A DNA stretch of 64,000 nucleotides from JBKQVT01 sp963727245 (GCA_963727245.1 CAVSFO010000005.1:310001-374000), one strand, 5' to 3'; shown: positions 27,444 through 37,328, numbered from the stretch's first letter. The notes: generated by a model not told the origin, from the letters alone. Numbers and translations: made by a program.

Positions 27444-29237
27444 CCCGGCCGGCTCAGGACCTTGGCGATGCGGCGCGGCAGCTCGGCGGCCTCCAGGGCC
27501 TCCAGCCCGCCCGGCAAGGCCAGGCGCCAATTGGGCCACTGGGTCGTCGTGCCCGGCATGTTGGGCCGCTCGGCCACGGCCAGGGCATCCTCCAGCGTGG
27601 CCAGCAGGATCGCCGACGGTGCTTGGGCCAACAGGCGGTAGGTCGCTTCGATCACGTCCTGGACGGGCGTGTCGGCCGGCAGGCCGAGCAGTTGGCCGTA
27701 GTGCCGCCGCAGTTTCCGCACCTCCTCGTTGGCCGGCTCCTGGACGGCCAGGTCGCGCCCCGTCCACAGGCCGGCCAGCGTGGGCAGGTCGTGGGTGGTG
27801 GCCATAGCCATGGCCAGGTGCGGATACTCGGCCGGCTTCTCCGGCTCGAACCAGAGCAGGCGGACGGAAAGGATATTGCGCCGGGCCAGCCGCGGCCGCA
27901 CGCCCGGCTCCACGGTGCCCAAGTCCTCGCCCACCACCAGCGCCGGCGCGGTGGCTTTCCAAGGCCACGATGCCCAGCAGGTCGTCGGCCGGGTAACGCA
28001 CGTAGGCGCCTTGGTCCGGCGGGCAGCCCTGGGGAATCCAGTAGAGGCGGAACAGGCCCATGACGTGATCGATTCGCAGCCCGGCCGAGTGGCGCAGCGC
28101 CGCGCGAACGGTCTCGATAAACGGCCCATAGGCGGCCGCACGGAGCTTCCAGGGCACAAAGGCCGGCAGGTGCCAGTTTTGTCCCCGGGTGTTGAAGGCG
28201 TCGGGCGGGGCCCCCACGGTGCAATCCTTGGCCAGCAGGTCTTGCCAGATCCAGGCGTCCGCGCCGCCGGGATGGAAGCCGATGGGCAAGTCCTGCATAA
28301 TGGGCAGCACCGCCGCCGCCCGGGCCAACTGCACGTCCACCAGCCATTGCAGCCATTGATGATAGCGAACCTCGGCCGCGTGTGCGGCGGCAAAGACGCC
28401 TACGGCCGGGTCGCCGGGGCGGCGATATTCGGCCGGCCAGGCCCACCAGTTATCGCCGAACTGCTCGGCCAGGGCGCAGTAGACGGCGAATTGCACTAGC
28501 GCCGGCCCCTGCTGCCGGCAATAGTCCTCCAGGGCCGGGTCGGCGACGCCGCCGGCCCAGATCGCCTTGAGGGCCTCTTGCTTCAAGCGGAAGACTGCGT
28601 CGCGGTCGATGTGTCGATCGGCCTGCAAGGCCCGGCCCGCGGCCGCCAAGTCGGCCAGCCGGTCGCCCAGCCGCTGGGCCCCCGGCACCTCTTCCACGCG
28701 GAGGTAGATGGGATTGCGGAACCGTCGGCTGCTGGGATAGTAGGGGCTGGCGGCCTGGGGAATCACTGGCGCCGCTGCGCCGAGGGGATTGAGCATGAGC
28801 AGATCGGCCTTCAGGCCGGCCGCCCAGGCGGCCAGCCGCCGCAGGTCGGCCAGGTCGCCGATGCCCCAGCTTTCCGCCGACCGGGCGGAATAGAGTTGCG
28901 CGACCCAGCCCCATTGCCGCCGCTGCGGCGCCAAGCACTGGCCCGGGCTCACAATCACCCGCGTGGGCCGCTGCCCGCGCTCCGGGAAGAAATCGTGGTA
29001 GCCCAGGGGCAAGTCGGCCGGCAGGTGGCCGGCAAGGCGGACTGCCCGGCCCTCTTCCAGGAGCAGTTCGCCGTGCTCGGGCCAGGGGGTGCAGGTTCCG
29101 GCGCGGACCACGCGGACCGTTTCCTCGGCCGCCGCCGCGTCCGCCGGCTCCAGGGCCGCCAGGATCGCCGGGGGCATGTCCGGCGCGATGTCTTGCCACC
29201 GGTAGTCGGCCTCGTCGCGATGGTCATCCACGCCCAT
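27413..29237 (-). CDS. malQ: 4-alpha-glucanotransferase (amylomaltase, GH77), one frameshift
   Basis: About 608 residues. It transfers alpha-1,4-glucan segments in maltodextrin/glycogen metabolism. GH77 features include WGIGDLADLR (about 140), SPYYPSSRRFRNPIY (about 180), the nucleophile segment GLRIDHVMGLFRLYW (about 406-420), the acid/base segment LVVGEDLGTVEP, and THDLPTLAGLW after the frame change near 27950 (CCGCGCCGGCGCTGG). ATG 29237 (MGVDDHRDEADY) is the start. The C-terminal residues PGGKRGTGSVA come from the adjacent repeat, so the original end was probably a few codons earlier. It lies upstream of the 4Fe-4S gene without an obvious functional link. Confidence 0.85.
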
Positions 29238-29346
29238 GAAACGTCCCCAGTGGCGGGCAGGCGGTGCTGCGGCCCGAATTATACACAAAGGGTCCCGGAA
29301 AAGCCCACCCGTTGCATCGGGTGGGAATTATGCGTCGCCTTGCGTT

Positions 29347-29463
29347 GTAGGGTGGGTCGAGCGCAGCGAGCCCCACCAGCCGCGTGCCACGGCTGTGTCA
29401 GCCGTGCCGAGGCTACGATTCAGCCATTTTCTGGTGGGGCTCGCTGCGCTCGACCCACCCTAC
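29347..29463. repeat. REPIN-like inverted repeat, family A, copy 4
   Basis: Full-length arms (GTAGGGTGGGTCGAGCGCAG and inverse) surround an approximately 50-nt spacer that itself contains a CCACGGCTGTGTCAGCCGTG hairpin. It separates malQ from the ATP-grasp genes. Confidence 0.8.
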
Positions 29464-29487
29464 TACGCTTGCGAAACCACAAGCGGA

Positions 29488-30552
29488 TCACGAAGCCTCC
29501 GGCAGGAACGCCTGATCGAGGATTCGCTGGATCATCTGGTCGAAGTCCAGGCCGCGGCGGCCGGCGGCGGCGACAAAACCGGCGTCGGGCGACAGGCACG
29601 GATTGGCGTTGATTTCCAAGATCCACGGCTGGCCGGCCAGATCGACCCGGAAATCGACCCGGGCGTAACCCCGCAGGCCGAACAGCCCCCAGCAGGCCCG
29701 GGCCAGGTCCTGCAAGCGGGCCAGCAGCGTCTCATCGGCGGGCGAGAAATCGAACCGCCGCGGCGTATGGTGGAACTCGAACGAGTCCTGCTCCCATTTC
29801 GCCCGGTGGCCCACGATGCGGGGTTTTCCGGGCGGGAAGGCGGAGAAGTCGATCTCGGCCGAGGGGAGCACTTCCGGCCCTGCGCCCCCGCCCAACAGCG
29901 ACAGGTTGAACTCGCGGCCCTCGATGAACTGCTCGGCGAAACAAGGCCGTCCGCTCCGCGCCTGGTGCTCGTGCAATCGTTCGCCGAGGCCCTCCCGCTC
30001 ATCGGCGGCGACGAGGTTCCCTTCGTCCAGCCCCCGGGAGGCATGTTCCCAAACGGCCTTGATAATACACGGGGCGTCCGGCGGCATGGGCGGCCCGTGC
30101 CAAGCGGCTTCGCCCTCGTTTCCCACCGGCCGCAGCCGGTGGGCTTGGGTGGGGCTGGTCGCCTCTTCTGTTCCTTCGCCGACGATCCAGGCGGGCGTGG
30201 GCAGGCCGGCCAGGTGCAGCAGTTGCTTGGCCAGCAGCTTGTGGGTGGTTTGGAAGATGGCCTCGGTCGGAGCGCCGGTGTAGCGGATGCCCAGGGCGTC
30301 CAGCAGGGCGGCCGGCACGTATTGCAGCGAGTCGGCGCCGTCGAGCGACTCCATGAGGTTGAAGACGGCGGCCGGCTGCCCGGCGAGCAGATCGCGGCGG
30401 GCGGCGGCCAGGTCCAGCGTGCAGGGCATCGGCACGGCCTGGTGGCCCAACCGTCGCAGGCTCTCGGCAATCGCCTCGACTTGGACCATCGAGTCCTGGT
30501 CTTCGAGCGTGGCCTGGGGCGATACGGCGGGGTGCAGGATGACGATACGCAT
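29488..30552 (-). CDS. ATP-grasp ligase, D-Ala-D-Ala ligase-like, copy 2
   Basis: A 354-residue cytosolic ATP-grasp enzyme related to D-alanine-D-alanine ligase. It has the N-terminal pre-ATP-grasp fold (MRIVILHPAV), the ATP-binding Lys in CIIKAVWEHAS, the hinge motif FAEQFIEGREFNLSLLG and the Mg/carboxylate-binding end RVDFRVDLAGQPWILEINAN. The terminal motif INANPCLSPDAG diverges from the canonical Ddl NTxPGMT(x)xS, so the second substrate may not be D-Ala. It starts 2 nt after the stop of a second ligase, so translation is tightly coupled. Tandem with kamA upstream, it may act on lysine or beta-lysine; that is inference. Confidence 0.8.
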   Translation of the reverse strand: MRIVILHPAVSPQATLEDQDSMVQVEAIAESLRRLGHQAVPMPCTLDLAAARRDLLAGQPAAVFNLMESLDGADSLQYVPAALLDALGIRYTGAPTEAIFQTTHKLLAKQLLHLAGLPTPAWIVGEGTEEATSPTQAHRLRPVGNEGEAAWHGPPMPPDAPCIIKAVWEHASRGLDEGNLVAADEREGLGERLHEHQARSGRPCFAEQFIEGREFNLSLLGGGAGPEVLPSAEIDFSAFPPGKPRIVGHRAKWEQDSFEFHHTPRRFDFSPADETLLARLQDLARACWGLFGLRGYARVDFRVDLAGQPWILEINANPCLSPDAGFVAAAGRRGLDFDQMIQRILDQAFLPEAS

Positions 30553-30554
30553 GG

Positions 30555-31553
30555 TTACGAAGGGGTTTTGGCCCCGATCCGCCGGCAGGCCGACACGAGG
30601 ATTCGCTCGATCAACTCGGGGTAGGAAATGCCTTTCATCCCACAGAGGATGGGCAGATCGGAATGCACCGGGTGCAGCCCGGCCAGGGGATTGACCTCGA
30701 TGAAATGCGGCTGCCGCCGGGCGTCGCTGCGGATATCGACCCGGCCGGCGTCGCGGCAGCCCAGCACGCGGTAGGAGGCCAGCGCCAGGGCCTCCGCCTG
30801 GCGGACCTCCTCGTCTTGTTCCGGCCGGCCGGGCAGGTAGCGGCAGAACTCCTCGCACTTCTCCTTGTTGACGTAGGAATAGACCTCGGCCTCGGCCCCG
30901 GGCAAGAGCAGGACCTCCATGCTGCCGAGCACTTCGGCCTCCGGGCCGGTGCCGGCAATGCCCACGGTAAACTCCCGCCCGGGAAGAAACGTCTCCACCA
31001 GCACCGGCTGGCGATACTTGGCCAGCAGTTCGGCGCAGACCGGGGCGAGCGATTGCCGGTCGCGGACCTTCGAGGCCGCCGAAATGCCCTTGCCGGTCCC
31101 TTCGGCCAGCGGCTTGGCGAACAGGGGCAGCGGCAAGTCGACGCGGTCGAGGTCCTCGATCCGCTCGACCACGGCGAAATCGGCGGTGGCCAGGCCGGCG
31201 GCCCGGACCACGGCCTTCGTCATGCCCTTGTGCAGCGTCAACGCGGCCACCAGCGGGTCGGAAAACGTGTAGGGAATCTGGTAGAGGTCCAGCAGGGCGG
31301 GCACTTGGGCCTCGCGGGCCACGCCGTGCAGCCCCTCGGCGATATTGAAGACCAGGTCCCAGCGCTGGCCGGCGGCCAGCCGCTCGACCAAGCGCCGCCC
31401 GCTGCCGATGCGATCGGTCTGGTGGCCGAGCGTTTCCAAGGCGGCCTGGATGGCCTCGATGGTGGCGGGCTGGTCGAATTCCGCCGTGTCCTCTTCGCTA
31501 TAGCCGGCGGCCAGGTAATCGGCCCGCAGGTCGTAGGTCAAGCCAATACGCAT
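30555..31553 (-). CDS. ATP-grasp ligase, D-Ala-D-Ala ligase-like, copy 1
   Basis: A 332-residue ATP-grasp protein. Residues 1-90 form the N-terminal domain (MRIGLTYDLRADYL; LVFNIAEGLHGVAREAQVPA resembles the Ddl substrate loop). The ATP-binding segment is LFAKPLAEGTGKGIS, followed by VETFLPGREFTVGIAG and RVDIRSDARRQPHFIEVNP with HPVHSDLP closing the site. It looks closer to Ddl than its neighbour, yet lacks the usual NTxPG end. ATG 31553 directly abuts a heptamer repeat array. Gene order kamA, this ligase, second ligase on one strand suggests one transcript. Confidence 0.8.
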   Translation of the reverse strand: MRIGLTYDLRADYLAAGYSEEDTAEFDQPATIEAIQAALETLGHQTDRIGSGRRLVERLAAGQRWDLVFNIAEGLHGVAREAQVPALLDLYQIPYTFSDPLVAALTLHKGMTKAVVRAAGLATADFAVVERIEDLDRVDLPLPLFAKPLAEGTGKGISAASKVRDRQSLAPVCAELLAKYRQPVLVETFLPGREFTVGIAGTGPEAEVLGSMEVLLLPGAEAEVYSYVNKEKCEEFCRYLPGRPEQDEEVRQAEALALASYRVLGCRDAGRVDIRSDARRQPHFIEVNPLAGLHPVHSDLPILCGMKGISYPELIERILVSACRRIGAKTPS

Positions 31554-31676
31554 CAAGGATGAAGGATAAAGGATGAAGGATAAAGGTAAGGCGGAAGGAT
31601 CAAGGGGGCGAAGGGCGGCAAGGGAAGCACTGAAGGGGCTTCCCCTTCATCCTTCATCCTTTATCCTTCATCCTTA
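31554..31676. repeat. Pair of inverted AAGGATR heptamer arrays between kamA and the ligases
   Basis: About five units of AAGGATG/AAGGATA on the plus strand (31554-31588) face about five inverted units (31642-31676) across roughly 55 nt. The arms could pair over about 35 bp. They fill the whole space between the kamA stop codon and the ligase start codon. Confidence 0.8.
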
Positions 31677-31679
31677 GTT

Positions 31680-32978
31680 TCAGGGGTCCGGGTAGCGGTA
31701 GACGCTCCCCTGGTAGTTGCGCAAGAGCAGGTCGTCGCCCTCGCGGCCAACTACGTAGTTGGGCTGGAGGGGGATCTTGCCGCCGCCGCCCGGGGCGTCG
31801 ATCACGTACGTGGGCACGGCATAGCCGGTGGTATGCCCGCGAAGCCCCTCGATAATTTCCAGCCCCTTGGCCACCGGGGTGCGGAAGTGGGAGGAGCCGG
31901 TGATGGGATCGCACTGGTAGAGGTAATAAGGCCGGACCCGCATCTTCAACAAGCGGTGGACCAGGTCTTTCATGGTTTCCACGTTGTCGTTCACTCCCGA
32001 GAGCAGCACCGTCTGCGAGCCCAGGGGAATGCCGGCGTCGGCCAACCGCGTGCACGCCTGGAAGGTCTCCGGCGTACATTCGTCGGGATGGACGAAGTGC
32101 AGGCTCATCCACAAGGGGTGGTGTTTCCGCAACATGCGGCACAAGTCGCGGGTGATGCGTTGGGGCAGCACGGCGGGCATCTTGGTGCCCAGGCGGATGA
32201 ACTCCACGTGCGGAATCGCCCGCAACTCCGTCAGCAGCCAGTCGAGCCGCTGCTCGCTCAAGAACAGGGGGTCGCCGCCGGAGAGGAGCACGTCGCGGAT
32301 GGCGGGCGTGCGGCGGATGTAGTCCAGGGCGACTTCGAGGCGTTCCTGGTTGGGCACGATCTCGCCCTGCCCCACCACCCGCGAGCGGGTGCAATAGCGG
32401 CAGTAACTCGAGCACGTGTCCAGGACCAGCAACAGGGCGCGGTCCGGATAGCGATGGACCAAGCCGGGCACCGGGCTGTCGTGTTCTTCGCCCAAGGGAT
32501 CGTCGGCCTCGCCGCCGGCGCGGACCAGCTCATGGACGGTGGGAACGACGGTGCGGCGGAGCGGTTGCTGCGGATCGTCGCGGGAAATCAGGCTCATGTA
32601 GTAGGGGGTGATGCTGAAGGGAAGCATCTCCCCGGCCTGCATGAGGGCCTCGCGTTCCGGCCCGGAAAGGACCAGCATTTGCTCCAACTGACCCAGGGTG
32701 CAGATGCGATGGCGGGCCTGCCAGCGCCAGTCGTTCCAGTGTTTATCGCTGATATCGCGATAGAAAGCCTTGCGAAAGGCCCGGGTTTGGGGAGAACTGC
32801 GGGGGGCGCGAGAGACATGCGCAGAATGGACGAAAAATTCCCGGCCGGAGAACACTTGTCGGAAGTGGGGCCGGGGCGCCTGCGACGCAGGAGGGCAGGC
32901 GAACAGATTGACTTGACTACCAGGAGGTTCTTCGTCGACTTCCAAGCGACAACAGGTTGATGGGCCACCAGCATCCAT
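31680..32978 (-). CDS. kamA: KamA-family radical SAM protein (lysine 2,3-aminomutase-like)
   Basis: About 432 residues from ATG 32978; an in-frame GTG 42 nt upstream is possible. It is a radical S-adenosylmethionine and PLP enzyme that interconverts L-lysine and beta-lysine in characterised members. The cluster motif CSSYCRYC (CxxxCxxC) lies near residue 189. VLLSGGDPLFLS follows and binds SAM and substrate. The PLP lysine is expected in APGGGGKIPLQPNYV near the C-terminus. The N-terminal Glu/Trp-rich helical region (HWNDWRWQARHRI) is typical. EF-P beta-lysylation (EpmB) is an alternative role, but no epmA or efp is nearby. Two ATP-grasp ligases lie downstream. Confidence 0.88.
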   Translation of the reverse strand: MDAGGPSTCCRLEVDEEPPGSQVNLFACPPASQAPRPHFRQVFSGREFFVHSAHVSRAPRSSPQTRAFRKAFYRDISDKHWNDWRWQARHRICTLGQLEQMLVLSGPEREALMQAGEMLPFSITPYYMSLISRDDPQQPLRRTVVPTVHELVRAGGEADDPLGEEHDSPVPGLVHRYPDRALLLVLDTCSSYCRYCTRSRVVGQGEIVPNQERLEVALDYIRRTPAIRDVLLSGGDPLFLSEQRLDWLLTELRAIPHVEFIRLGTKMPAVLPQRITRDLCRMLRKHHPLWMSLHFVHPDECTPETFQACTRLADAGIPLGSQTVLLSGVNDNVETMKDLVHRLLKMRVRPYYLYQCDPITGSSHFRTPVAKGLEIIEGLRGHTTGYAVPTYVIDAPGGGGKIPLQPNYVVGREGDDLLLRNYQGSVYRYPDP

Positions 32979-33020
32979 GTTGGACACAATCAAAATCTCC
33001 ACTGGGTCTTGGGAATACAC

Positions 33021-33329
33021 CGCCTCTTCTCATCGGCTTGCAGGCTGTCCCAATGGCGGCCTGCGCGCCTTCTCAAACACAATCGTCTCTGACGCGCGAA
33101 TTGTCAAGAGGGAAAACCAACCCAATCATAGAAACAAGGGAAAATTTTTCAAGGTGGCACGCCAGCGACCGTGGCCAGGCGCCAGGTAAGGGGACAGGTC
33201 CATGTTTTCGGCCATCCGTCTGTCGGCCAAAGGCGCCAGGTGGCCGAAAAATGGACCAGTCCCCGGCCCGTCGCGGGCCCGCCGCGCCCCGGCACGATAG
33301 TTGAAGAATAAGCATCGGCAGAAGGCGGC
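33021..33329. other. Gap upstream of kamA with a family J repeat
   Basis: No gene. A compound inverted repeat lies at 33187-33266. The sequence at 33070-33150 is relatively AT-rich (TTGTCAAGAGGGAAAACCAA) and may hold the kamA promoter, but no -35/-10 pair is convincing. Confidence 0.5.
33187..33266. repeat. Family J inverted repeat, copy 2
   Basis: AAGGGGACAGGTCCATGTTT with TTCGGCC arms and the inverse AATGGACCAGTCCCC form a long hairpin. The GGGGACAG/CAGTCCCC ends match the 27250-27443 element. Confidence 0.65.
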
Positions 33330-34082
33330 TCAATCCTTGACCAGTTCTACGCAAATGCCGCCGGCCCGCAGCACCCGGTGCATGCGGGTGAACCACAACT
33401 CCTGGCGCCAGGCCAGTCCGATGCCCTCGCAAATCCGCGCTAATTCCCGGCGATTATAGGTCCGGCAGCACCAGAAGCGGCTGGTCCAGGCCCCGGAAAA
33501 ATTGTCCTCGGTGGTCAACAAAAGCATCCGCGCGCCCCGCACCATCACCCGGCACAACTCGCCCAGGCCGAGCTTGGCGTCGGGCAGGTGCTCCAGGACG
33601 TAGCCGCAGGTGACGCAGTCGAACGAGCCGTCGGGGAAGGGCAACCGCGTCAGGTCGGCCACGACGAATTGCGGCCGGTCGCTCCGCAGGCGGTTGCGGG
33701 CCCGGCGGAGCATTTCCTGCGACAGATCGGAGCAGACCAGCCGGCTGCTGGGATCGGCGTACTTGAGCACATGCTTGGCGAGTTGGCCGGCCCCGCTGCC
33801 CACGTCCAGGATGCGGCGGGCCCCGCGAAGATCGAATTTGTGCTCCCGAAAGAGCCGCTCCCCGAAGGCCGTGTGCAAGGAGAGCATGCTGCACGTCGCC
33901 AGCATGGCCCCCTGGGGACCGTCGTACACGTCCCGGACCTTTTCCCGGTACTCCTCGAAGCTCACCCGCTTGATCAAGCGGTGTTCGAGGAGGCGGTTGA
34001 GGACTTTCTTCGTCCGAGTGGGGCTCCCCAATCGCCTTGGCCGGCCGAGACGCTCCCTCGGGCTGATCTTTTTCAACGGCAT
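33330..34082 (-). CDS. Class I SAM-dependent methyltransferase
   Basis: A 250-residue soluble methyltransferase. Motif I ILDVGSGAGQLAKHV binds SAM (about 91-105). An acidic residue follows in LVCSDLSQEML, then VVADLTRLPFPDGSFDCVTC (motifs II-III) and the post-motif VLEHLPDAKLG, typical of ubiquinone/menaquinone- and lipid-type methyltransferases. The N-terminal 25 residues are very basic. ATG 34082 is chosen because further upstream the frame runs into a family A repeat. The substrate is unknown. It is co-oriented with kamA, but a 350-bp repeat-bearing gap separates them. Confidence 0.85.
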   Translation of the reverse strand: MPLKKISPRERLGRPRRLGSPTRTKKVLNRLLEHRLIKRVSFEEYREKVRDVYDGPQGAMLATCSMLSLHTAFGERLFREHKFDLRGARRILDVGSGAGQLAKHVLKYADPSSRLVCSDLSQEMLRRARNRLRSDRPQFVVADLTRLPFPDGSFDCVTCGYVLEHLPDAKLGLGELCRVMVRGARMLLLTTEDNFSGAWTSRFWCCRTYNRRELARICEGIGLAWRQELWFTRMHRVLRAGGICVELVKD

Positions 34083-34151
34083 CGCGACATCCGTTTCAAT
34101 ACACCACGCTGTAGGGGGGCACTGCTCTGCTGGAACGCCCCAAGGGGCAAA

Positions 34152-34232
34152 GTAGGGTGGGTCGAGCGCAGCGAGCCCCACCAAAGCCCGCAAAAAACCG
34201 ATGGTGGGGCTCGCTGCGCCGACCCACCCTAC
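34152..34232. repeat. REPIN-like inverted repeat, family A, copy 5
   Basis: Full arms with a 17-nt spacer (AAGCCCGCAAAAAACCG). The right arm lacks two bases in the GCGCTCGACC core. The flank CCTCCGCAACAG follows, as in other copies. Confidence 0.8.
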
Positions 34233-34263
34233 CACTTGCTGTTCCATCCTCCGCAACAGTAAC

Positions 34264-36251
34264 TTAATAATGGACGCGTCGAGTGTAGATATACCACTCC
34301 AAGAGCGATACTGCCAGAGCTAACAAAAGCAATTCCTTCCAGATTTCCCGATTGGCTGCCTCCCATCCCGTCTGGCCGGCGACCGTGACGTGGCCGATCT
34401 TGATGGCCGGCTCCTTCGCGGGGCGAATGTCGCTTTCCAGGGGATCGAACAGGTTGACGGCGAAGCGTTGGAAGGTCTTGCCGTTTGCCTGGGCTTCGTA
34501 AATTCCCAACTCGTTGGTGGCGGTGAAATTACAGCGGCCCGAGGTGGCGCGCCCCAGCACCACGGGCTTTCCCGCCGGCGGCCGCACCTGGACGACCGCC
34601 TGGGGATCGGGCGGTTCCAGCGTCACCGTGCTACCCGGCCGCAGGCCGGCCGCGTCCTGCCCCTGCCCGTGGCTGCCCAGGTAGCTCAGCACGTTGAAGA
34701 CGAAGGAGGAGAAACTGGCGCGAATGACCCAATTGGTGCCGATGTAGCGCTGGGGTGTGCCGCCGGCATCGGCTTGCTCGTCGACCAGCACGAAGCCGGC
34801 GACCACGTCCTCGAAGCCCTCGCGGGGCGCCACGGCCAGCATGGGACCGAGGTCCGTATCGACCAGCACGCTGCCTCCGGGGGGCACGCCCAGCGGCGTG
34901 CCGTCGGCCAGCACCACGTCGCCCAGGTCGATCCATTGCAGCAGGGGATGGGACAGTTCGGTGTCGATAATCTGGGGGCGCGGGCCTTGGGCTTGGCCGT
35001 CCAGCCCCCTTCGACAGGGAGGCTGCCGATGAAGAGCGTGTTGGCCCGGGGCATCTGCATGGGCCGGCAGCGGTCGTAGATCACCAGGTCGAAGCCGCCG
35101 GCGGCGGCCAGATCGGCGTAGGTCTTCGACTTCAGGAAGCTGGGCGGCTCGACGCGGACCTCGGCCAACTCGGCGGCCGACTTGGTTCCCAGGGCCATTT
35201 CCAGGGGCTCGTCGCCGCTGGTGACCAGCAGCACCCGGGACCGCCGCGGCGGATTGATCACCGCGAAGGCCTCGTTGTCGCAGGCGAGTTGATCGCCGGG
35301 GACCTCCAATTTCAGCCGCAACACCCCCTCGTCGGCCCCGCTCAGGTCGAAGGGCAGGCCGCGGGACGCCCCGGCGGCAATCTCCACCTGGTCCTTGTCG
35401 ATCAACTGTTCGTCGAGGAAGAGCTTGGCCGCGACTTGCACGGTATCCGGGCCGAAATTTTCCAGCCGGGCGAAGGCTTGCAGCCGCTCCGGTTTGCTCT
35501 CGTTGCGGCCCAGGCTGAAGGCCATGATGCCGACGTTGGCGGCCGTGGAGCGGCCGATGGGGACGAAGACCGGCTCCAGGTTGCCCAGTTCGAAACCGGA
35601 GACCGGGCCGAACTTGCCGTCGCTGAAAATCAGCAGCTTCGCCGGCATGGCCACGGCCACGCGGACGTCGCTGATGTCCTCGGCGCTGCGGCCGGGATTG
35701 GCCAGCCCGGAGGCCACCTTGAGGGCCTCCGCCAACGAGGTGGACCGAAACGTCGGCCGGATCGCCTCCAGGCTTTCCCGCAGCCGCCGGCGGTCGTCGG
35801 TGAACGACTGTTCCACCCGCGCCGAGTCGGCGAAGCTGATGAGCATGGCCACGTCGCCGGAATTCATCTGGTCGATCATCTCGCCGGCGCGGCGCTTGGC
35901 CTCCTCCAGCCGCGAGGGCTGCACGTCGGTCGCCTGCATGGAGGCCGAATTGTCCACCAGCAGGACGAAGCGATTGCCCGTCAGGTGCAGCGCCCGCCAG
36001 TGCGGCCGCAGCAGGGCGGCAATCGCCAGCAGCAGCAGCAGCAGTTGCAGCAGCAGGAGCAGGTTCCGCCGCAGCCGCTGCCAGATCGTGTTGACGTGCA
36101 AGTCTTCCATCGACTTGTGCCACAAGTAGGTGCTGGGGACCTCCAGCGGCCGCCGCCGCAGCTTGAGGAAGTACAAGGCCACGATCGCCGGCGGCACCGC
36201 CGCCAGGATCACCCATTGCCACCAGGCCAGCAGGTTGGTCAGTTCGGGCAT
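34264..36251 (-). CDS. BatA/VWA-domain membrane protein of the MoxR operon, one frameshift
   Basis: About 662 residues. The N-terminal segment has two helices and the BatA signature (LLAWWQWVILAAVPPAIVAL, LKLRRRPLEVPSTYLWHKS). A VWA domain follows with a MIDAS-type VLLVDNSASM (about 97-106) and the acidic/Thr residues of TDDRRRL and LLIFSDG. Next are a CARDB-like beta region and a C-terminal helix (LLLALAVSLLEWYIYTRR). The frame changes near 34985-34995 (CCCGCGCCCCCAG), after which the text reads QIIDTELSHPLLQWIDLGDV. It is the last gene of the ten-gene minus-strand run. Confidence 0.8.
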
Positions 36252-36264
36252 CGGTCGTCAACTC

Positions 36265-36350
36265 CCCGTGCCCCGAAGGGGCGCCAGAGCATAGCCCGGG
36301 GTTGCCGCGCCGCGGCAACCCTGGGCTGAATTATCACAGCCCTTTCGGGG
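36265..36350. repeat. Family D repeat (AGCCCAGGGTTGCCGCG...), copy 1
   Basis: CCCCGAAGGGGCG hairpin, then AGCCCGGGGTTGCCGCGC facing CGGCAACCCTGGGCT, then AATTATCACAGCCCTTTCGG. The same order of parts occurs at 51921-52140. Confidence 0.7.
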
Positions 36351-36379
36351 TAACGACATTGCTGTCCGCCATCTCGCCA

Positions 36380-37267
36380 TCATCGCACCAGCCCCCGGGT
36401 CCGCAAGTATCCGCTGATCAGGTCCTCGACCGGCACTTCGTTGTGCGCCAGCAGGTAGACCATGCCCCGGCGGGTGCAGTATTGCCGGGCCGCGTCGACA
36501 AAGGCGGCCAGCGTCTGCTTGTAACGCTTCAGCAGCGGGCCCGTGACCGTCACCTCGGCCGCGTCGCCGTCCTCGCAATCGACCAGCCGCAAGTCGCCCT
36601 GGATGTCCGGATCGATCTCCTCGGCGGAAAGGATTTGCACCACGTAAACGTCCATGTCGCGGGCGACGAGGTGGCGCAAGGCGGTTTCGTATCCGTTCTT
36701 GTCCATCAGGTCGCTCAAGAGCACGACGATGCCGCGGCCGGAATTGCGGATGCAGAAGCTCTTTACGCCTTCGGCCAGCGAGGCCCCCTGACCGGGCTCG
36801 ATGCCTTCCAGGTAGCCGAGCATGCGCAGCAGGCTCCGCCGGCCGCGGAAGACGGGGGCCGCCCGGGAGGCCGGCTGCCCCAGGGTCTCGATCTTCACCC
36901 GGTCGCCGCGGCAGAGGCCGACGAACCCCAGGGCCGCCGCCAACTGCATCGCGTAGGCCAGCTTGGTCGGCGTGCCGAAGTCCATCGAGCTGCTGGCGTC
37001 GATCAAGGTGTAGAAATGCAAGTCCTCCTCTTCCAGGAACATTTTGAGGAACAGCCGCTCCAGGCGGGCGTAGGTGTTCCAGTCGACAAACCGCAGGTCG
37101 TCGCCGGCGACGTAGTTGCGGTAGTCGGAGAACTCGACGCTTTGCCCCTTGCGCGGGCTGCGGCGCTCGCCTTTCATGCGGCCGCGGAAAATTTTGCGGC
37201 TGACCAGCTCCATCTTTTCCAGCTTCGCCAGCAGTTGCGGGCTCAAGAGTGTCGAGGTATCGGCCAT
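36380..37267 (-). CDS. DUF58 domain protein (MoxR partner)
   Basis: A 295-residue cytoplasmic protein. The DUF58 signature is GQSVEFSDYRNYVAGDDLRF (about 43-62) with RFVDWNTYARLERLFLK. A VWA-like core follows, with MIDAS-like TLIDASSSMDFG (about 88-99) and VVLLSDLMD. In characterised systems MoxR ATPases and DUF58 proteins work as a pair to mature or activate metal enzymes or surface complexes. ATG 37267 begins MADTSTLL; an upstream in-frame start is 3 codons away. It is placed directly between the moxR-type gene and the BatA gene. Confidence 0.88.
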   Translation of the reverse strand: MADTSTLLSPQLLAKLEKMELVSRKIFRGRMKGERRSPRKGQSVEFSDYRNYVAGDDLRFVDWNTYARLERLFLKMFLEEEDLHFYTLIDASSSMDFGTPTKLAYAMQLAAALGFVGLCRGDRVKIETLGQPASRAAPVFRGRRSLLRMLGYLEGIEPGQGASLAEGVKSFCIRNSGRGIVVLLSDLMDKNGYETALRHLVARDMDVYVVQILSAEEIDPDIQGDLRLVDCEDGDAAEVTVTGPLLKRYKQTLAAFVDAARQYCTRRGMVYLLAHNEVPVEDLISGYLRTRGLVR

Positions 37268-37328
37268 GTTGTGCAATTCGGTTTCTTGGTTGAGGTCATT
37301 TCCGCCCTGCTTGCGTGGCGTTGCGGCG

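Noticed and set aside
25890..29288. A single 1132-aa protein joining malQ and the 4Fe-4S protein
   Set aside because: The open frame is accidental. MalQ shifts frame near 27950, the stretch in between is repeat DNA, and the 4Fe-4S gene has its own start and normal family N-terminus.
33330..34256. A longer methyltransferase starting at 34256
   Set aside because: The extension translates a family A repeat. The basic N-terminus from ATG 34082 is family-like.
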